From the NCBI GenBank assembly GCA_037957365.1, contig JARHVA010001190.1, forward strand, positions 3,695,236 through 3,759,235: a stretch of DNA of 64,000 bases, in the 5' to 3' direction. The stretch comes from Torreya grandis (Eukaryota > Streptophyta > Pinopsida > Cupressales > Taxaceae). The notes beneath the pieces are model-generated. The model did no database searches, had not been told where the DNA came from, and saw only the letters and a list, made by a program, of their open reading frames with translations. Made by a program: the position numbers and the translations under genes. Shown here piece after piece: positions 36,915 to 50,690 of the stretch (position 1 is its first letter; each line of letters opens with the position of its first letter).

Positions 36915-37330
36915 CTCATGAATTGAAGCCACTGGTGCAGGTAAGACCAAAAAAAAATGAAATCTATGTCATGTGCAACAGCCACATGTTCGTACGAGGA
37001 GCAGAAAGTGTAGCGGCCTCTGACAAAATAGCAGCAGGCAATGAATTAACTGCAACGCCTCCAAATTCACCGCTAAATCCATGGGAACAAAATAGAAAGA
37101 AGTGGACCGAATGGCTGCTCGCATTGCATTATCCAAATAATGTTTGTTTTTGTTTTTGTTTTTGTTTTTTTGGGGCTAATATTTGTCAATTTCCTCCTCC
37201 TCCTCAGCTTTTCTATCCCCCTGCATTCGTGTCTCGTTGACCGACGTGGCAGCAGCAGCGCCATAAGAAGTTTCCGCAAAGGAAACGCTGACGTGGAAGG
37301 GGAACAATATTATATACAGACTCTCACTCG
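36915..37330 (-). promoter_or_regulatory. Probable SPA promoter and 5' UTR
   Basis: Upstream of the gene on the minus strand, TATATAATA at about 37308-37316 is a candidate TATA box. Two GACGTGG elements (plus strand 37243-37249 and 37290-37296, that is CCACGTC on the gene strand) are ACGT-core sites of the G/C-box type bound by bZIP factors such as HY5. GC content is higher here than in the flanks. A CAAAAA-repeat stretch at about 37140-37170 would be in the leader. Confidence 0.45.
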
Positions 37331-37399
37331 TATTATGTATATACGGCGTAGAGATTCTAAGGCAGAATCCATCTGAGCCACTGGAATTGGAAATGCGGT

Positions 37400-40300
37400 T
37401 CACGTACTTTTTCTTTATTCTAATTTAACAATAAATGCTTTCACAATCAATAAATAAATAAATACTGAATGTTGGTCGTTTGTGGTTGCACTTTTTCAGT
37501 TACGGCTAAAATGTTGGGCAATGGCCATTATTTATTCCTTATCTAATGACACTTTCCGTAAATGGTAACTGGCAATTATTATGTATCGTTACAAGAATTT
37601 TCCTTGTTACATGGAATGGAACCATTATTGTTGAAACAACAACATTTTTATTATCACTCCTACCGTGGCAGGATTTATAGGTTTCTAAACTTTGGTTTTT
37701 AAAAAAAAATTGAATTAAATGATTTTAAATATATATTATCCAAAAATAAATAAAAAAGTTTTTATAAAGTTTGAAATTTAAATAATAATCTATTTTTGGA
37801 AGTGTAATTGGAAAATATTCTATCTTATTTATTATTAAACTTAAATGTATTTAATTTGACAACTATAAAAATATATTTAATATTGAATAGAAAGAGAAAT
37901 AGGCAGGGGTAGTTTTGCAGTTGTATTAAGATAGCGCGTTCGTCTATAAAATTGGTTTATACTTACTCCTCTTGCCTCCATGTTGATCCTTCTCCAAAAT
38001 GTGTACACACAATGCTTATATACTTGGTTGGGTTTCAGAGGAAGGCCAACAATATCGAAATAGATTGGAACAACATTTACATGGGTCGTTTTCCCCTGTT
38101 GTTCTGACGTGGATCTTGGCAGTTTTGGTGTGGATCCTGTCAGATTTGACATGGATCCACTGAAATTAAAGTTATTATGTATTTTGTTCCAACAATGATA
38201 TATTTATTCTGAAAGGAAGTTGGTTTTGTGCAGCGCTTTAAAATTGATGCTAGCTCTTTTTTATTTTTTATTTTTAATTACATCATACTGATCTCCATGA
38301 ACAGATTGAGCTATTAATGTACATAAATAATAAATATTTCTAGACATTTAATATTGAGTGGAATGGGACAAATACATTTGAAACAAACGTCGTGTAGGGG
38401 TTGAAACTTGTCATTTTTAAACAAATGATTTTTAATTCTTATTTTCTTTTCAATTATAAAATATATAATTAAAATTTTATAATATTGATATTATAAAATT
38501 TCAAAAACTGTATCTCTATATTCATATATATACCCCACATATATGTATAATTTATTCTTTGGTATTTGAAATTGAGATCCAATTAGAAATCAAAATTTGA
38601 ACTATGGAAGTTTGACTAATCATTATAAACATTATCATAAGATCGCTAAGAGTCATACGATTTTTCTTGCTAGCAACATGTTCATATAGGTTAATTTTGT
38701 TGTTGACTCAATGACCTTTTACGAAAAAGTCTAGCAAAGACAAACGATAAGCAGAATGATGATAATAGATCGTAGACCCAAAAACAAAACACCAAAAAAG
38801 TATAGAAAAAAAAAACAAAAAAAAAAACAAACCCATACTCTTCTTAAATGTTCACCCTAAGCAAGGCATCTGGATCAACTATCCTATGTGTTGTTTCCCA
38901 GCTCACATGTGTTTCTCCCTCAAATAACTAGATTCCACATCTATTCTCTTCTCTTTGATGATATTCTCCTTCCAATTTGAAGGAAGTTTATCCTACAACC
39001 ACCTCATAATAATAGAAGAGCACTTATCAGAAATAAGATATCAAACCGACATAGTATAATATTAAAATACTTAAATTAAGTCAAATACCCATGAAAACAT
39101 ATAATTCAACATTACATCAAATGAAGTAAATCCCACACCAAACTAACAAATGTTAGTCCATCACTATTTTTAGTACAATAATAATATAAAAATACATTAT
39201 CAAATCTACATAGTTAAATACAAATAGTATATAATTTCAACATTACATTAAATGAAGTGAATCGTATATTAACCTAACAAATATTAATTTATCACTATTT
39301 TTAGCACAATAACAATATAAAATACATAGTTAAATGCATAGTTAAATTTAATTTAGTTAAGTTATAGCATAAATTTAGTTAATATAAAATACATAGTTAA
39401 ATTTAATTTAGTTAAGTTATAGCATAGATTTAGTTAATACTTTAAAAAAAGTTATAACTTAAATTTAATTAATATTAAAAAATAAAATTAATTTAATTAT
39501 AACGTAGATTTTTATGTCTCTTTCCAAGTATAGTGTTATTATTTTCAACTAAAGATATATATAACGTTTATGGCATGGGCGATTTGTTGTGTCCAAATTT
39601 TTGCGATTGATCTATGAAATTTTGAATAGATATAAATAAAAAATTTTAACAACAAATTAATATTTTGTTAAAGTATGGTGTTATTGATGTTTAGTTTTTG
39701 TTGTTTGGTTAATAAAAGTTGTATCAAATATTTATTATTTTTTTCAAACTTCATTATATGTAATATTAAATTTTAAACTTTATGTGTATTAATGTAAGTA
39801 GTTTTTTTTAATCTATTATTTTTATCAAAATTAATTAATTTATATAAAATTTTGTGCTTTTTTTTCAAGACAAATGTTTAAAATAAAATTTCATAAATTA
39901 ATAATATTTTTAATAAAAAGGTAAATTTATTTTAAGATTTTATTAGATAGAAAATCTTAATGTGACTATATTACTCATTAATTAGTACATTTTTAATTAG
40001 CGAATATAATTTTTTTAAGAGAAACCAATCTAAAGGCATGAATTACGACTCATGAGTAAGTCAACAATTTGCAAGGGCTAAATTTGATTGTTGTGATCAT
40101 ATTTACATTTTTTAACTATAACATACAATCAATTTTTTTGGTAAATCATATTAGAGTGAAGTTTTGAAAGACCCAAAACTCTAAACAATTATAATAAATA
40201 TATAAATTATCTTACTTTTGATATTAGTTTCTTCACAATGAAAAATTGAATATGTTTCTTCTAGAGTCAACTGCATAAATTTATTTATATCCAACATTTT

Positions 40301-40629
40301 AAATCCCACTATTGGATCCATCTTCAAGGAAGAGAGAGAGAAGCCAATGCTTAATAATAAGATAGATAACTCCTGTCATAAATAAGTTTGAGGTACACAA
40401 AGAAAAGGAAAATGGGTAGAGAACGGTTACAAAAAATAGAAAAAATAAAAATAAAAATAAAAACTAAAATAAATCAGAACAAATTCAAATTCAAATTATA
40501 ACAAAAATCTAAAAATGTAAAGATAAATGCAAATAAATAAAATAAGTATTTAAAATAATAAAATCACATAAAAACTAAATAAAATAACATAATATAAATT
40601 AAGAGAGAGGAGTAAAACAAAATATATAT
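37400..40629. other. AT-rich intergenic DNA with tandem duplications
   Basis: No gene recognised. A 130-bp unit is duplicated at about 39101-39335 (ATAATTCAACATTACAT / ATAATTTCAACATTACAT). A 55-bp unit is duplicated at 39337-39446 (CATAGTTAAATTTAATTTAG). The 91-codon minus frame at 37877-38152 is unrecognised. Confidence 0.6.
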
Positions 40630-42444
40630 TTTTTTCTAGATAATTAAAGGTTAAATGGGTCCCTCACCCTTTTAATCAAAACTCAGAAAGATAAAGGTAC
40701 AAAACACTTCCAAAGAGCTAAAACAAGCTCAAGGATTAAAAAAACCAAGATAGCTAAACCTACATATAACCAACCAGACAACTCAAATTACTTGCAAGTT
40801 GAGCAAACATCAAAAAACCTCCCACATCAAAACCCAGATTAGCTGCAAGCAGTAAGCACTATTCCTGGACAAGAGGGCTTCCATAGTCCATCATGAGCCC
40901 ATATTAATGGCATTCAAGGCATCCAATTACAAACCTCTACTTCTGTCTTCCTGCCTCTACATTTCAAAGAACCAAAGTTGGGAGTAATTAGCAAAACCTT
41001 TTTTTGGGAAAGGGAGAGAAATTCAGAAGAGGCTAGAATGGGGTTATGTTGCTCCTCAAGCGTGTCTGAAGATTGTTCCAAATCAAGATGTGGATAGTCT
41101 GTCTCTGCCTCTACCTCCACCTCCTCTAGGTTTGCCAAAATAACTACTACATCCTCTGGGGCTATTGAAGTAACCTGCTCTAAAGACTTCAAATGCTCAA
41201 AAGTAATTGCCTCCTGAACCAATTACTTCATGTAAAGAGACTCTAAAGGATCATCAAGATTGCCAACTTGATCCCCCTAGTAGGGGCTATTGTAGAAGGG
41301 GAACTTGTATTGAAAAAGTAACTATAAGAACTGAGGATGAAGCCCATGAGATCTATTTCTAAGGTCAAACTAAGCTTTGCCTCTGAGCCCTAGGAAAGGG
41401 ATAGCCTAAAATCTTGTGACCGACATTATTAAATAAAAAACATCTGAGTGGCAGCCCTTCCACCTTCACTTTCTAAATCCAAACACCATGCTTGGATGAA
41501 ATTTGGACCGATATAACCACAAGGTAAGAAGATTCCAAAAGTACGCAAATGCGAGAGAAGTTTGATTGAAAAGCATCCACCCCTGTGTCAACCTTAATGA
41601 AGGAACCAACAATTTCATCACAGTATCTGATAGATGTTAAGTTCTTAAGCAGTAACGGTATATGATATAAATGAATACAAACTGGGATTCTATCCAACAC
41701 TTCAGAGAAGGGATCAAAGAGAGTTTTCCAAGGGTGTAAAATCAAACCCACTTACCCATAAAACCAAGTCCTAGAAGACCAAATCATGTCATGATCTTCG
41801 CTTGATTGGAATTAAAAAAAGAAGCCATTCTAAAGAATTGAAATTGAAGGCTGACTAATTTTCTTCCAAGTGGAGTCCATCTAGTCATAAACAACATGAA
41901 AACAAGGGCAAGAACCACAAAATATACCCACAAGGGAGCTCTATTCCATATCCACAACAAACTTATCTAGGCTATCATTAGGTAGACAAAGCAACGCCAC
42001 CATTGCTACCATCTTTAAGGGAATGTTTCCTAACTACACCTCTGCCTCCAAAATAGAAGATGAATATGATCAAGGCCCTATCCCTGACTCTTCTTTATTA
42101 CTCATATTGAATGAAGCCTCCTTCCCTTAACCATGACACCCCTGGAGCCCCACCACAATAGTCCATCGTATGTCCAACTTAGGGGAGGAGAGTGGATCGA
42201 GTTTGATAAAATTTAATCTACAAAAATCAGTGAAATAATGAAATTGGTTCCCCGAATTAGGGCAAGCTTCATGTACTAGGGCATTGTCTTCAATTACTGC
42301 TTTCCTAAGGGAATCACCAACAATCACCTCCTTCCCAACAATATTAAGTAAATCTGTCACCACCTGCTTGAAGTTCTTTTTGTTGGAAGCAAAATGACTG
42401 AGAGGGGGGTGAATGAGATTTAAAATCTTTCTTATCAATTTCAC
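40630..42444 (-). pseudogene. L1-type LINE ORF1 relic (DUF4283 plus zinc knuckle), no ORF2
   Basis: Minus-strand frames in order. 42444-42127 is an N-terminal frame. Then WSSRTWFYG and GLILHPWKTLFDPFSEVLDR (about 41680-41830) plus CIHLYHIPLL and IVGSFIKVDTG form the DUF4283 domain of plant L1 ORF1. Next is a degenerate CCHC knuckle (VEGLPLRCFLFNNVGHKILG, about 41410-41470). The acidic 40914-41222 frame ends with RGRKTE, as L1 ORF1 proteins often do. No RT sequence follows. About 300 bp of apparent 3' UTR leads to an A-rich run near 40630. Several stops break the frame. Confidence 0.75.
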
Positions 42445-42571
42445 TTAAGCAATCATGAACTATTCAAACAAGCATATAGATCTAGCAAGCACAAGCACCT
42501 ATCCACATAAACATGAAATGGATGAACACATCACATATGTGGTAAACCCTCAAGGGTAATAAAACCAACTG

Positions 42572-42695
<124 letters not shown>

Positions 42696-42699
42696 GAAC

Positions 42700-44702
42700 T
42701 ACTATCCTATAAGACAATTTAGTGAAGCACCAACTTCACATGGAGCACCAACCCCAACTAGTTAAGCACCAACCTAGCTAAGCTTTAGTAAGCACCAACA
42801 TGTAAGGAGGCACATACCCCCTAGATGACTCATTACCAACTCAATCACTTGATTGCTTTGATCACCTTTAGAACACCTTGTTTCTCAACCAACTAATGAT
42901 GACCACCTCTTCAGTTCTTCACCCTCTTATTCCTCTCAAACTTATTTCTAGGCTTCTTCACTCAACTAACCCTATTTTTGACTTGATTAGGTCATATGAC
43001 CTTGATTTTCATACATAAAACCTCTGTCAAATCTTCATCATAGTTTATATATGCTCTTTAGATGGTCTATAAGGCCTCCTTATACTTATCGATACACTAT
43101 TTCATTCACATGCACTCTACACACTCAAATAGGCCTAAAGTGACCTTGTATTTATACAAGCCTCATACTCATATCCTTTTTAGTTATCCATATATACTTT
43201 CACACTTAGATTATCCTTTCAATAGGTCTTATAACATGTTTCATATTATAAACACTATAATTTCATACCTTGGGGATAATTAATTAGGTGTCATGGGTCC
43301 TATTTATTTAAATATCCTAAATAAACCCTATCCTGAGGTTTAATTTATTTACCATTTAATAGCTCGATAAATAGCCTTTACTTTTACCTTTTTACCCCTC
43401 CCAACCTCTTAAATCCATTTATAACCTAGGAATCTACCTCCCTAACCAATTTACCCCCATGTGGAGTTGTTACCAACAACTCCACTCATATCTGAGCTAT
43501 TCTTACCCATGGTTGGAACAAAGGCACCATTTTGGGTAAATCGGCGATGATTTACTCATGATTGGTGCCAATTCTTTAGATTGGCATCGATCCATAAATA
43601 CTCAGTCAGCCTTTGCATTCCAAACCAAAAAACTTAGAGCCTCAAATTGTTGTTAGAATTCTTGGAGATTTTGTGACATTCCTAACGACACTCTACTGAA
43701 TTTTCATTATGTTCAAATCATATTCTCTATGCAACCCAAGTAACTACATGCTCCTGTGGAAGAATTTCAATCTGCTCACAAGCTGATCGAAGGTATGTTA
43801 TTATATTCCATTTTATCATTCTCTTTCAATTAATATTTTTTTATTCATTTATTAAATCATTAAAATATTATTAACATCCTTATTTATCCATTTATCAACC
43901 TTTGTTAGCAAATCTATCCCATATGATTCTCTATTTTATTAAACTTAGTCACAAAGAAAATCAACATCAATTCATTTTGAATCGGCACCGATCCTATCAG
44001 GATCGACATCGATTTATTGTGTTTAATTCATAGACTTCGAGACCTTAATCCTTAGCCTCTATTTACAATCCTTTATTGATTACTATTGTTTGAACATGGC
44101 CTTTTTCTTGTAGATGACCCTACCTAGTTTAGTTCATGACATAACCAATATCATTGATCTCCCCATAGTTTCCCAAACTTTATTTATGGATTAAAATGGC
44201 ATAGACTTTGAGTTATCCCTCTGTGCAATCATTTATTCACCCTCTTGTGAAGCCACTGAAGAATAATTAGTTGTTATACAAGATGATGTAGATTTTACTT
44301 TCGCTTATTAGGAGGAATATTTCATTTACATTGATAGCTTATTTGAGGACTGAATCTTAATTAACATTATTATCATATCATTTATTCATTGTAATTTCAT
44401 ATGTTTTTTATTCGCTTAATTATATAAACAGTCGATTGACATCCTTCTAAGGATGTGTACCACTTTATGGAACTAATATTGTATCAGATAGTCCACCCAA
44501 TTATCTATTAATCCATTTTTGTCAAGTATTTACATGTGTGCAAGTTAGCCTTCCTAGCCAAAAAGGATCTCTCAGTATCATTGGATCCAAAGTGGCGTGC
44601 AACATCTTTCGATCCACAAGTATTCCCCTAAAACCCTATTTTATTTCAAGTTTTTAGTATGTAATATCTAATTTTAAAAGAAAATGAAAAACTAGTTAAA
44701 CA
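42700..44702 (+). repeat. Probable 5' LTR region of the large Tat element (end at 44702)
   Basis: The LTR end is placed at ...GTTAAACA (44702), because TTTGGGCATGCCCGGTGGGA follows at once, resembling the TTTGGCGCC...GTGGGA start of the interior in Tat-lineage elements. The LTR start is not determined: the matching 3' LTR is not in the window. The block contains repeated (A/T)TCG(G/A)CACCGATCC and ATCGATCC motifs (43570-44020). Confidence 0.5.
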
Positions 44703-44722
44703 TTTGGGCATGCCCGGTGGGA
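44703..44722 (+). other. Candidate primer-binding site of the Tat element
   Basis: TTTGGGCATGCCCGGTGGGA directly after the presumed LTR end. Related to, but not identical with, the primer site common in Tat elements. Confidence 0.5.
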
Positions 44723-46040
44723 CCCTAAGGTCTCACTTTTCTTATTAAAATTCATTTATGAATTTACTTATCTTTCTCCCTTTCTTTTGTTTGTTTAATT
44801 CATTCAAAGAAAATCTAAAATTACATTTTTTTTCTAAAAAAAAGGTTAAAAAAATTTGCATCCATTTTGCCTATTTAGTTTACTTATATAGAATAATCTA
44901 GGCAGTGAATTTATCGTAGTTGTCACTTTTATCACAAACAGACCAAATCACATAAAAAAAATCATCAAAACATCTGACATAAGGGAATCTACTAGGATTT
45001 CATCACCTAGTGGTAAGTTTAATCCTGACAATCTCACTTGGATTTCACCACCAAGGGGAGAACTAACTCATTGCTCTAGCTAAGTATAAAATCTGGTCTT
45101 TTGATATATTCTGGCTAAGCACCCAACACCCTTACACTGTGGTGTGTGAAGTGAGGGGGTAGGCCCCAATACTAGGCCAAATATCAATACCAATACAAAA
45201 ATTCTTGAGCACCAAAATAAAATCTAAGACCATCCTTAGATTGTCAGTTCTTAGGATCTCAATATCCTTCCCTTTATCTTTTATCACACTTTAAAGTTAA
45301 AAAGTAAAAAACTTTTTAGGAACATTTTTAGCATGTGCATCTTTTCATCCTCACTAAATATGAGATAATAAAAGAGAACCTTTTGCATTCTTTTAATTAT
45401 TTCTTGATTTTTATTACTACATGGTTTTGACGTGATAATAGTTGCAAAATAAAACCAAACCCTCATCTTTGTCTTCATCTATAGATAATTCTCCTAGCCC
45501 CTTACTTCCCCTGAGTCCACAAGGGAAGGCATCCCTTAGTATTACACCTAAGGTGATCTTGAATTTGCCACTATACTATATAGCAATTCCATAACACTTA
45601 ACCATTATCTCAGCTCCTGAACCATACATATCCTATTATCTCCCCATATGCAGTTCTTTAGGAATCCACATAATATGCCTTTGGAAGAAGGTGAAGGATT
45701 TACCAATGCTATGGTATCTTCCCACAATAATCCTCCTCCTACTAGTTCTGACACCACCACTACATAACCCTTAGGCAACCCACCTTTGGTGATGTCTAGT
45801 GCTCCATCACCGACCACTTCCCAAACTCTAAATGTTATAATGCCTCAACCTGTCACTACATCACTCCAGAACCTAGTCATATTGGTCCCAACAAGCCTTC
45901 CATCGATTCAAACCAGTGTACCCTTAAGTACCCAAACATAATCATTATAATAGGCCCCTGTAAGTTACCTGCATCAATATTATGTACCCTTGACCACCCA
46001 ATACATAACACCTACACAATTGAGTCTACATATATCCATT
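44723..46040 (+). other. Tat element leader and unrecognised gag N-terminal region
   Basis: From the primer site to the first recognisable gag residues. Stops are frequent in all frames, and only weak coding character can be seen after about 45500. Confidence 0.4.
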
Positions 46041-47290
46041 TACAAGCACCCTAGTATGTGGTGGCTTCTCAACCCATCATAACAACATCAGTTGGTTATC
46101 CCTTATCTCAGGCTTTTTTATTACAACTACCTAGATACCAACTCCCATAATAGAATGTTTTGGGAGGAATCACTCAACTTTACACCCAACCTGATCTCAT
46201 GAGCATCCTTATGAATAGGATGGATAATTTAGAAGCCTCTACCTCTGGGTAGAAGAACATGCTCACCTAAAAATAGATTTGCAATGAGCCTATCAACCCA
46301 TTAGTTCTTATTAGGCCTTATCTTCCATAATGGGAACTCCTTAAATTTATAAAGTTCTAGAATAAGGAAGATCCACAACATCTTTGAGCATTTAGATACA
46401 CTTGTTACCTCATAACACATGATGATGCACTTCTTCTTAGGACATTCCCTATGTCGTTAGTTAGACCTACCCTAGGTTGGTACAACTCAATTCTGCAACA
46501 TTCACTTTTTTCATTTGGGCAGCTAGCTCAAATATTCCTAAAACACTTTTCTATCAATATAGTAATAAAAGTTACTATTACTGACCTCTACGTCATCTGA
46601 CAGTTTGATGACAAATCTATTGTCATATTTGTGGCTAAATGGAGAAGTCTAATCAATAAACTCACCTTCTCTCTATCGTAGTCTGAGTTAATCAAGTTAT
46701 TCATGAGAGCATGTGCTAAACACATCTCATTAATGTTATGGGTAAAATATTTTAAAACCTTCAATGAGGAATTTTTAATGCCCTGCAAGCTTGAAATTAG
46801 ATCCTTAAAATAAGGGAAGGTTAAATCATGAAATAAAAACTTTAAAATTTGAGCCCTCTAAAGGGACTAACAGTAAAATTAATAAAAAAACCAAAGGAGC
46901 TACCAATGCCATATTTATAAAGTCAGCACCACCATAAACTAAAAATTAATCTAAGCCCTCCACCTTGTAGGCACAATCTCAAAAGTCATTGACATGTTTC
47001 CCCCATGACAATATACCCCTTTAGGAGAATCCTATGCATCTATTTTAGATAAACTCTTAAAGGCTTCTCTTATCGAGATCCCTCTAATAATACCTCTCGA
47101 TGAGTCTCATCCTAAACCTAGTTGCTTTAGGGAAAATGACTTCTATAATTTTCATCACATAATAGGCCACGATGTCAACAAATGTCATTATTTCAAAAGC
47201 TTAGTACAAAATCTTATAGATTAGGGGGAGTTGTAATTAGATAATCCTAATGCCCTCGTAAACCAATCTATAGATATATTCAGACAACCA
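46041..47290 (+). pseudogene. Tat-lineage Ty3/gypsy gag, decayed
   Basis: Plus-strand frame with many stops. EDPQHL(stop)AFRYTCYL, DDALLLRTFPMSL, GWYNSIL and FSFGQLAQIFLKHF (about 46360-46560) form the retrotransposon gag domain. AKWRSLINKL and FMRACAKHISLML follow (46625-46740). The C-terminal knuckle-like motif FHHIIGHDVNKCHYFKSLVQ sits at about 47150-47205. Many stops fall where Gln is conserved (CAA/CAG to TAA/TAG). One of the longest-lived domains of this element. Confidence 0.85.
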
Positions 47291-48990
47291 TTCCCTAGTC
47301 ATGCCTCTACATCGAATTTCATACAAGTTAAATTAGGATCCACATTAGAACATGAGACTCACGTAATTAACACCATCCATGACCAATTTCTACCTAAAGA
47401 AGTTAGTGATGCTCCTATCCTTGATTTCCTCATAGGAAACACTTTTGAACCATCCAAACAAAATGAAAACATCCCAAAAACTTCCTCTAATTTTATGGAT
47501 CTCATTATTTGGGATCCATCAAATAAATCCATATCTGAAAGCACTCAATAAATAAAAAAAGAAAAGCTTATGGAAGAGAAGGTTTGCTTAAACATTCCAT
47601 AAAAATCGTATACTATTCCTGACATCATCTCAATACCAACATCCAATATACCCATTCCCACTAGTATATTACTTACGGAGGAAGTTGTTATGTTACCTCG
47701 AGCTATCTCTAAATTAGTTCCTTCCACTACTAGGGAGACACTAAATCGTAAAGAGATCAAGGGAAAAGTTGTAAATACTAGAAACAAAAATCTCAGAACT
47801 CCAAGGGGAAAATCTTTGTAATATCCTTATATTAGGATTGAACTCCCTAAAGAGGACATCCCCATAACCACTGAATGGATGTGAAAAGGAAAAGTACTAC
47901 TACCCCATATTTGGACAAGAGTGTCTATACTAGGGCCCCATCCTTCAACAAAATTGAAAGCTACCATTATAGAATCCACCATGAAAGCAAATGTACCATC
48001 ACAATGGAATATTCCCACTATGGTCATGCCAATCCATAACCCATTAAACCCCTATTATCCATAGGGTTTAGCTGTAAAGACTTACCCTAAACATAAAGTA
48101 CCTATAGCAAGGACCATTCAAATAACTAGTGTAAGAGACCAAGGTTTGAGGTCATGTACCTCTTCCTCACTAGCACCCCAAAAATGGAATAAATTGAGTC
48201 AAGACCCATTGAAAGGATCTTATTCTAAGATCCTCAATCAGCTTATCTAGACCTCTTTAATCATACTACCACCCATGAAGCCTGTCAACCCTCATATTTA
48301 GAAACCATCATGGTATAAATAAAACAGGACATGTGCATAGTATCGAATAACAGTTCACAACACAAAAATATGTAATATATTAAAGGTCATAGTCTAAAAT
48401 ATGTTAGCCAAAAATTATCTCTTAAATGCTATGGGTAACATGATACTTCCTGAGGTGGTTACAACTCTAGGGGGATGGGCATGATCGATGATAAACCCTC
48501 TAATAGAGCCCAACACCAATCTCTCTCTCTCTAAATGTGGACAACTCTAAGAACACAATGAATCCCCCTCTATTCTAGATAGATGCAGTTCATATAGCCA
48601 CATGATCCCAAGCCTAGGGTCATAAGGCCCACATTCATGAAAAAGCTAAAGTGACTATTACTAAAGCATTGACTCCTACCACCAAAAGTCCAACTACATC
48701 TGCCTCAAAACCTAAAGTCTCCATTTTAGGAAAGGCACAAAATAATAATGCTTTATAACTCATATAGATATTGGTTCTAAAATAATTTTATTAACTTTCG
48801 GTCAAGATGTCCTTATATGAACTTGTCTAGAACTCCCCACAACATTGTGAAGCCATGATATAAGCCTTATGGGCCACATAAATACAAGTTAATAAACCCT
48901 AGCTAGTGTCAACTTTAATTACATCACTTTAGAAACCCTTATCCATAACATTTCATGATTCATAAATACCACCCTTACAACTAAACGATC
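47291..48990 (+). other. Tat element gag-protease linker, poorly conserved
   Basis: Low similarity to anything I can name. By position it is the long gag C-terminal/spacer part common in Tat elements. Minus-strand frames here are not genes. Confidence 0.4.
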
Positions 48991-49500
48991 AGGATCCTAC
49001 ATTGTTTATCACTACTTAGATAGATCAAACTCAAATTAAAAGAGCTATGATAGATAATGGTGCTAGTATAAACATCATCTCTTCTCATGCATTTAAATAA
49101 ATGTATCTACTTGAGATAGTGGTAGCCTAATCACCCACCATTCTATGAGCCTTCAATGATACCATCGCCCCTGTATTAGGAATGGTAGTCCTTCACATTC
49201 AGGTAGGCATGCGAGTTCTCCTTGAATTGTTTTATGTTATTGAAGGAGAATTTTAGTATAACATTCTCTTAAGATGTCCTTGGATTCATGCTATGTGTTG
49301 TGTTCCCTCTACATTGCATCAGTGCATTAAATTTGAACATGAGGGTAAAATCCACAACATCCTGACTGACCCCCATCCCTTCAAAACTTACAACCTTACC
49401 TTTCGACCCAATGAGGTCCTAATTTCATTACAAAGTGCTACCCCATCCTCATCCAATGAAGTATACACTATCACAACAAACCTTGCATCTAGACTTGGTA
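48991..49500 (+). pseudogene. Tat element aspartic protease and following segment
   Basis: RAMIDNGASINIISSHAF (about 49040-49095) is the protease active-site block, with D-N-G-A-S in place of the common D-S/T-G-A/S. CPWIHAMCCVPSTLHQCIKF and EGKIHNILTDPHPF (49275-49385) are the segment that follows protease in Tat polyproteins. In-frame stops present. Confidence 0.85.
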
Positions 49501-50089
49501 AGTAGTCCATTGATTTTGCATTTCAGCAGCTTTTAATCATAGAGTACTAGTTGCTAACACTCAATACTCTCCCTATTCCATAAGAATATGGATGCCCTAA
49601 CAAACAATCAACTTATTATCCAAAATTGGGGGAAATTATTCCCTTTAGCCCATCATTCCTCTGCACCCATCTAATCTATGGGGGAATTAACCAACCTTCT
49701 TCATGCCCTTCTAAATAAACTTAGGCTAAACCATTTACATCAAACATTTCATTCCTTTATAAACCCCATTTCATGGAGACATACCTATAATGGTACACCT
49801 GGAAAGGTTTCAGCATGGGAAATTATGAACAAAGCTTGCATGAGGTTACATTGGAGGAGTTTAGAAAACCACGTGAAAAACATGGCCTCAACTTTAGCAA
49901 AATCCTAAATTTTCTTCAAAGACTACTCTCCCTCCCATCCCTAAAGAAGATATACAATCTTCACCATCCAGTACCCATTCTTTAACTAACGATGTCGTAT
50001 CCATTCCTCCTAATTTTTTTTTTAAGTCAATGACACTTTTGTAGAGCCTTTCATCTATCATCATAATGGAGAGGTCTGAACCATTCCTC

Positions 50090-50690
50090 TATCCTACCTA
50101 GACATTATAGGGCAGGATTCTCCCACCATCCCTATTCTTCAGTGTCTATATGATGAGTCCATCTTAACTCATTTAGGCATTAAAAACTCCCATCTATGTA
50201 ATTCCCTTCCATAAAAAACCTCTAATCTCTTAAATGAGGCCACCATTGACATTAACATAGGGTCCCTAGAGACTCTACATATATTTAAGGTCAATAAATC
50301 CTTAGATCCATAGGAATACCAAGATTTCACTATGTTTCTAACAAATCACAGTGAAGCATTTGTTTGGTCATATAGAAATATGCCTGGTATTGATACTGCC
50401 ATCATCATCCATAATATTATTACATTCCTTGACTCTAAGCCCATCAATTAAAAGCTTTAGAAGATGCATCCTCACATTGTACTCTTGGTCAAATAAGAGT
50501 TACAACGCCTCCTATCTGTTAACTTTATCCAACCTATCGATTACCCTCAATGGGTATCTAACATTATCCTTGTAATAAAACCTACAAGGGGACTTTGCCT
50601 TTGTACTAACTTTAGAGACTTTAATCTCACTTATCCAAAGGATGATTTCCCTCTCCATAATATTGACATTTATATGATTGAGATTAGATG
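50090..50690 (+). pseudogene. Tat element reverse transcriptase, N-terminal part
   Basis: EAFVWSYRNMPGIDTAII (about 50350-50405) is the Tat RT entry block. LLSVNFIQPIDYPQWVSNII and GLCLCTNFRDFNLTYPKDDF (50510-50645) are conserved RT motifs 1-2. The match stops at about 50670-50690. Roughly 100 residues of RT are absent before it resumes at 55728. Confidence 0.88.

Noticed and set aside
36923..37403. Overlapping ORFs on both strands near the SPA promoter
   Set aside because: Short, repeat-driven (TTTTTG/CAAAAA units) and without family similarity; more likely leader and promoter DNA.
42403..42430. GAGAGGGGGGTGAATGAG as polypurine tract plus LTR start of another element
   Set aside because: Suggestive sequence, but no partner LTR was found in the window.
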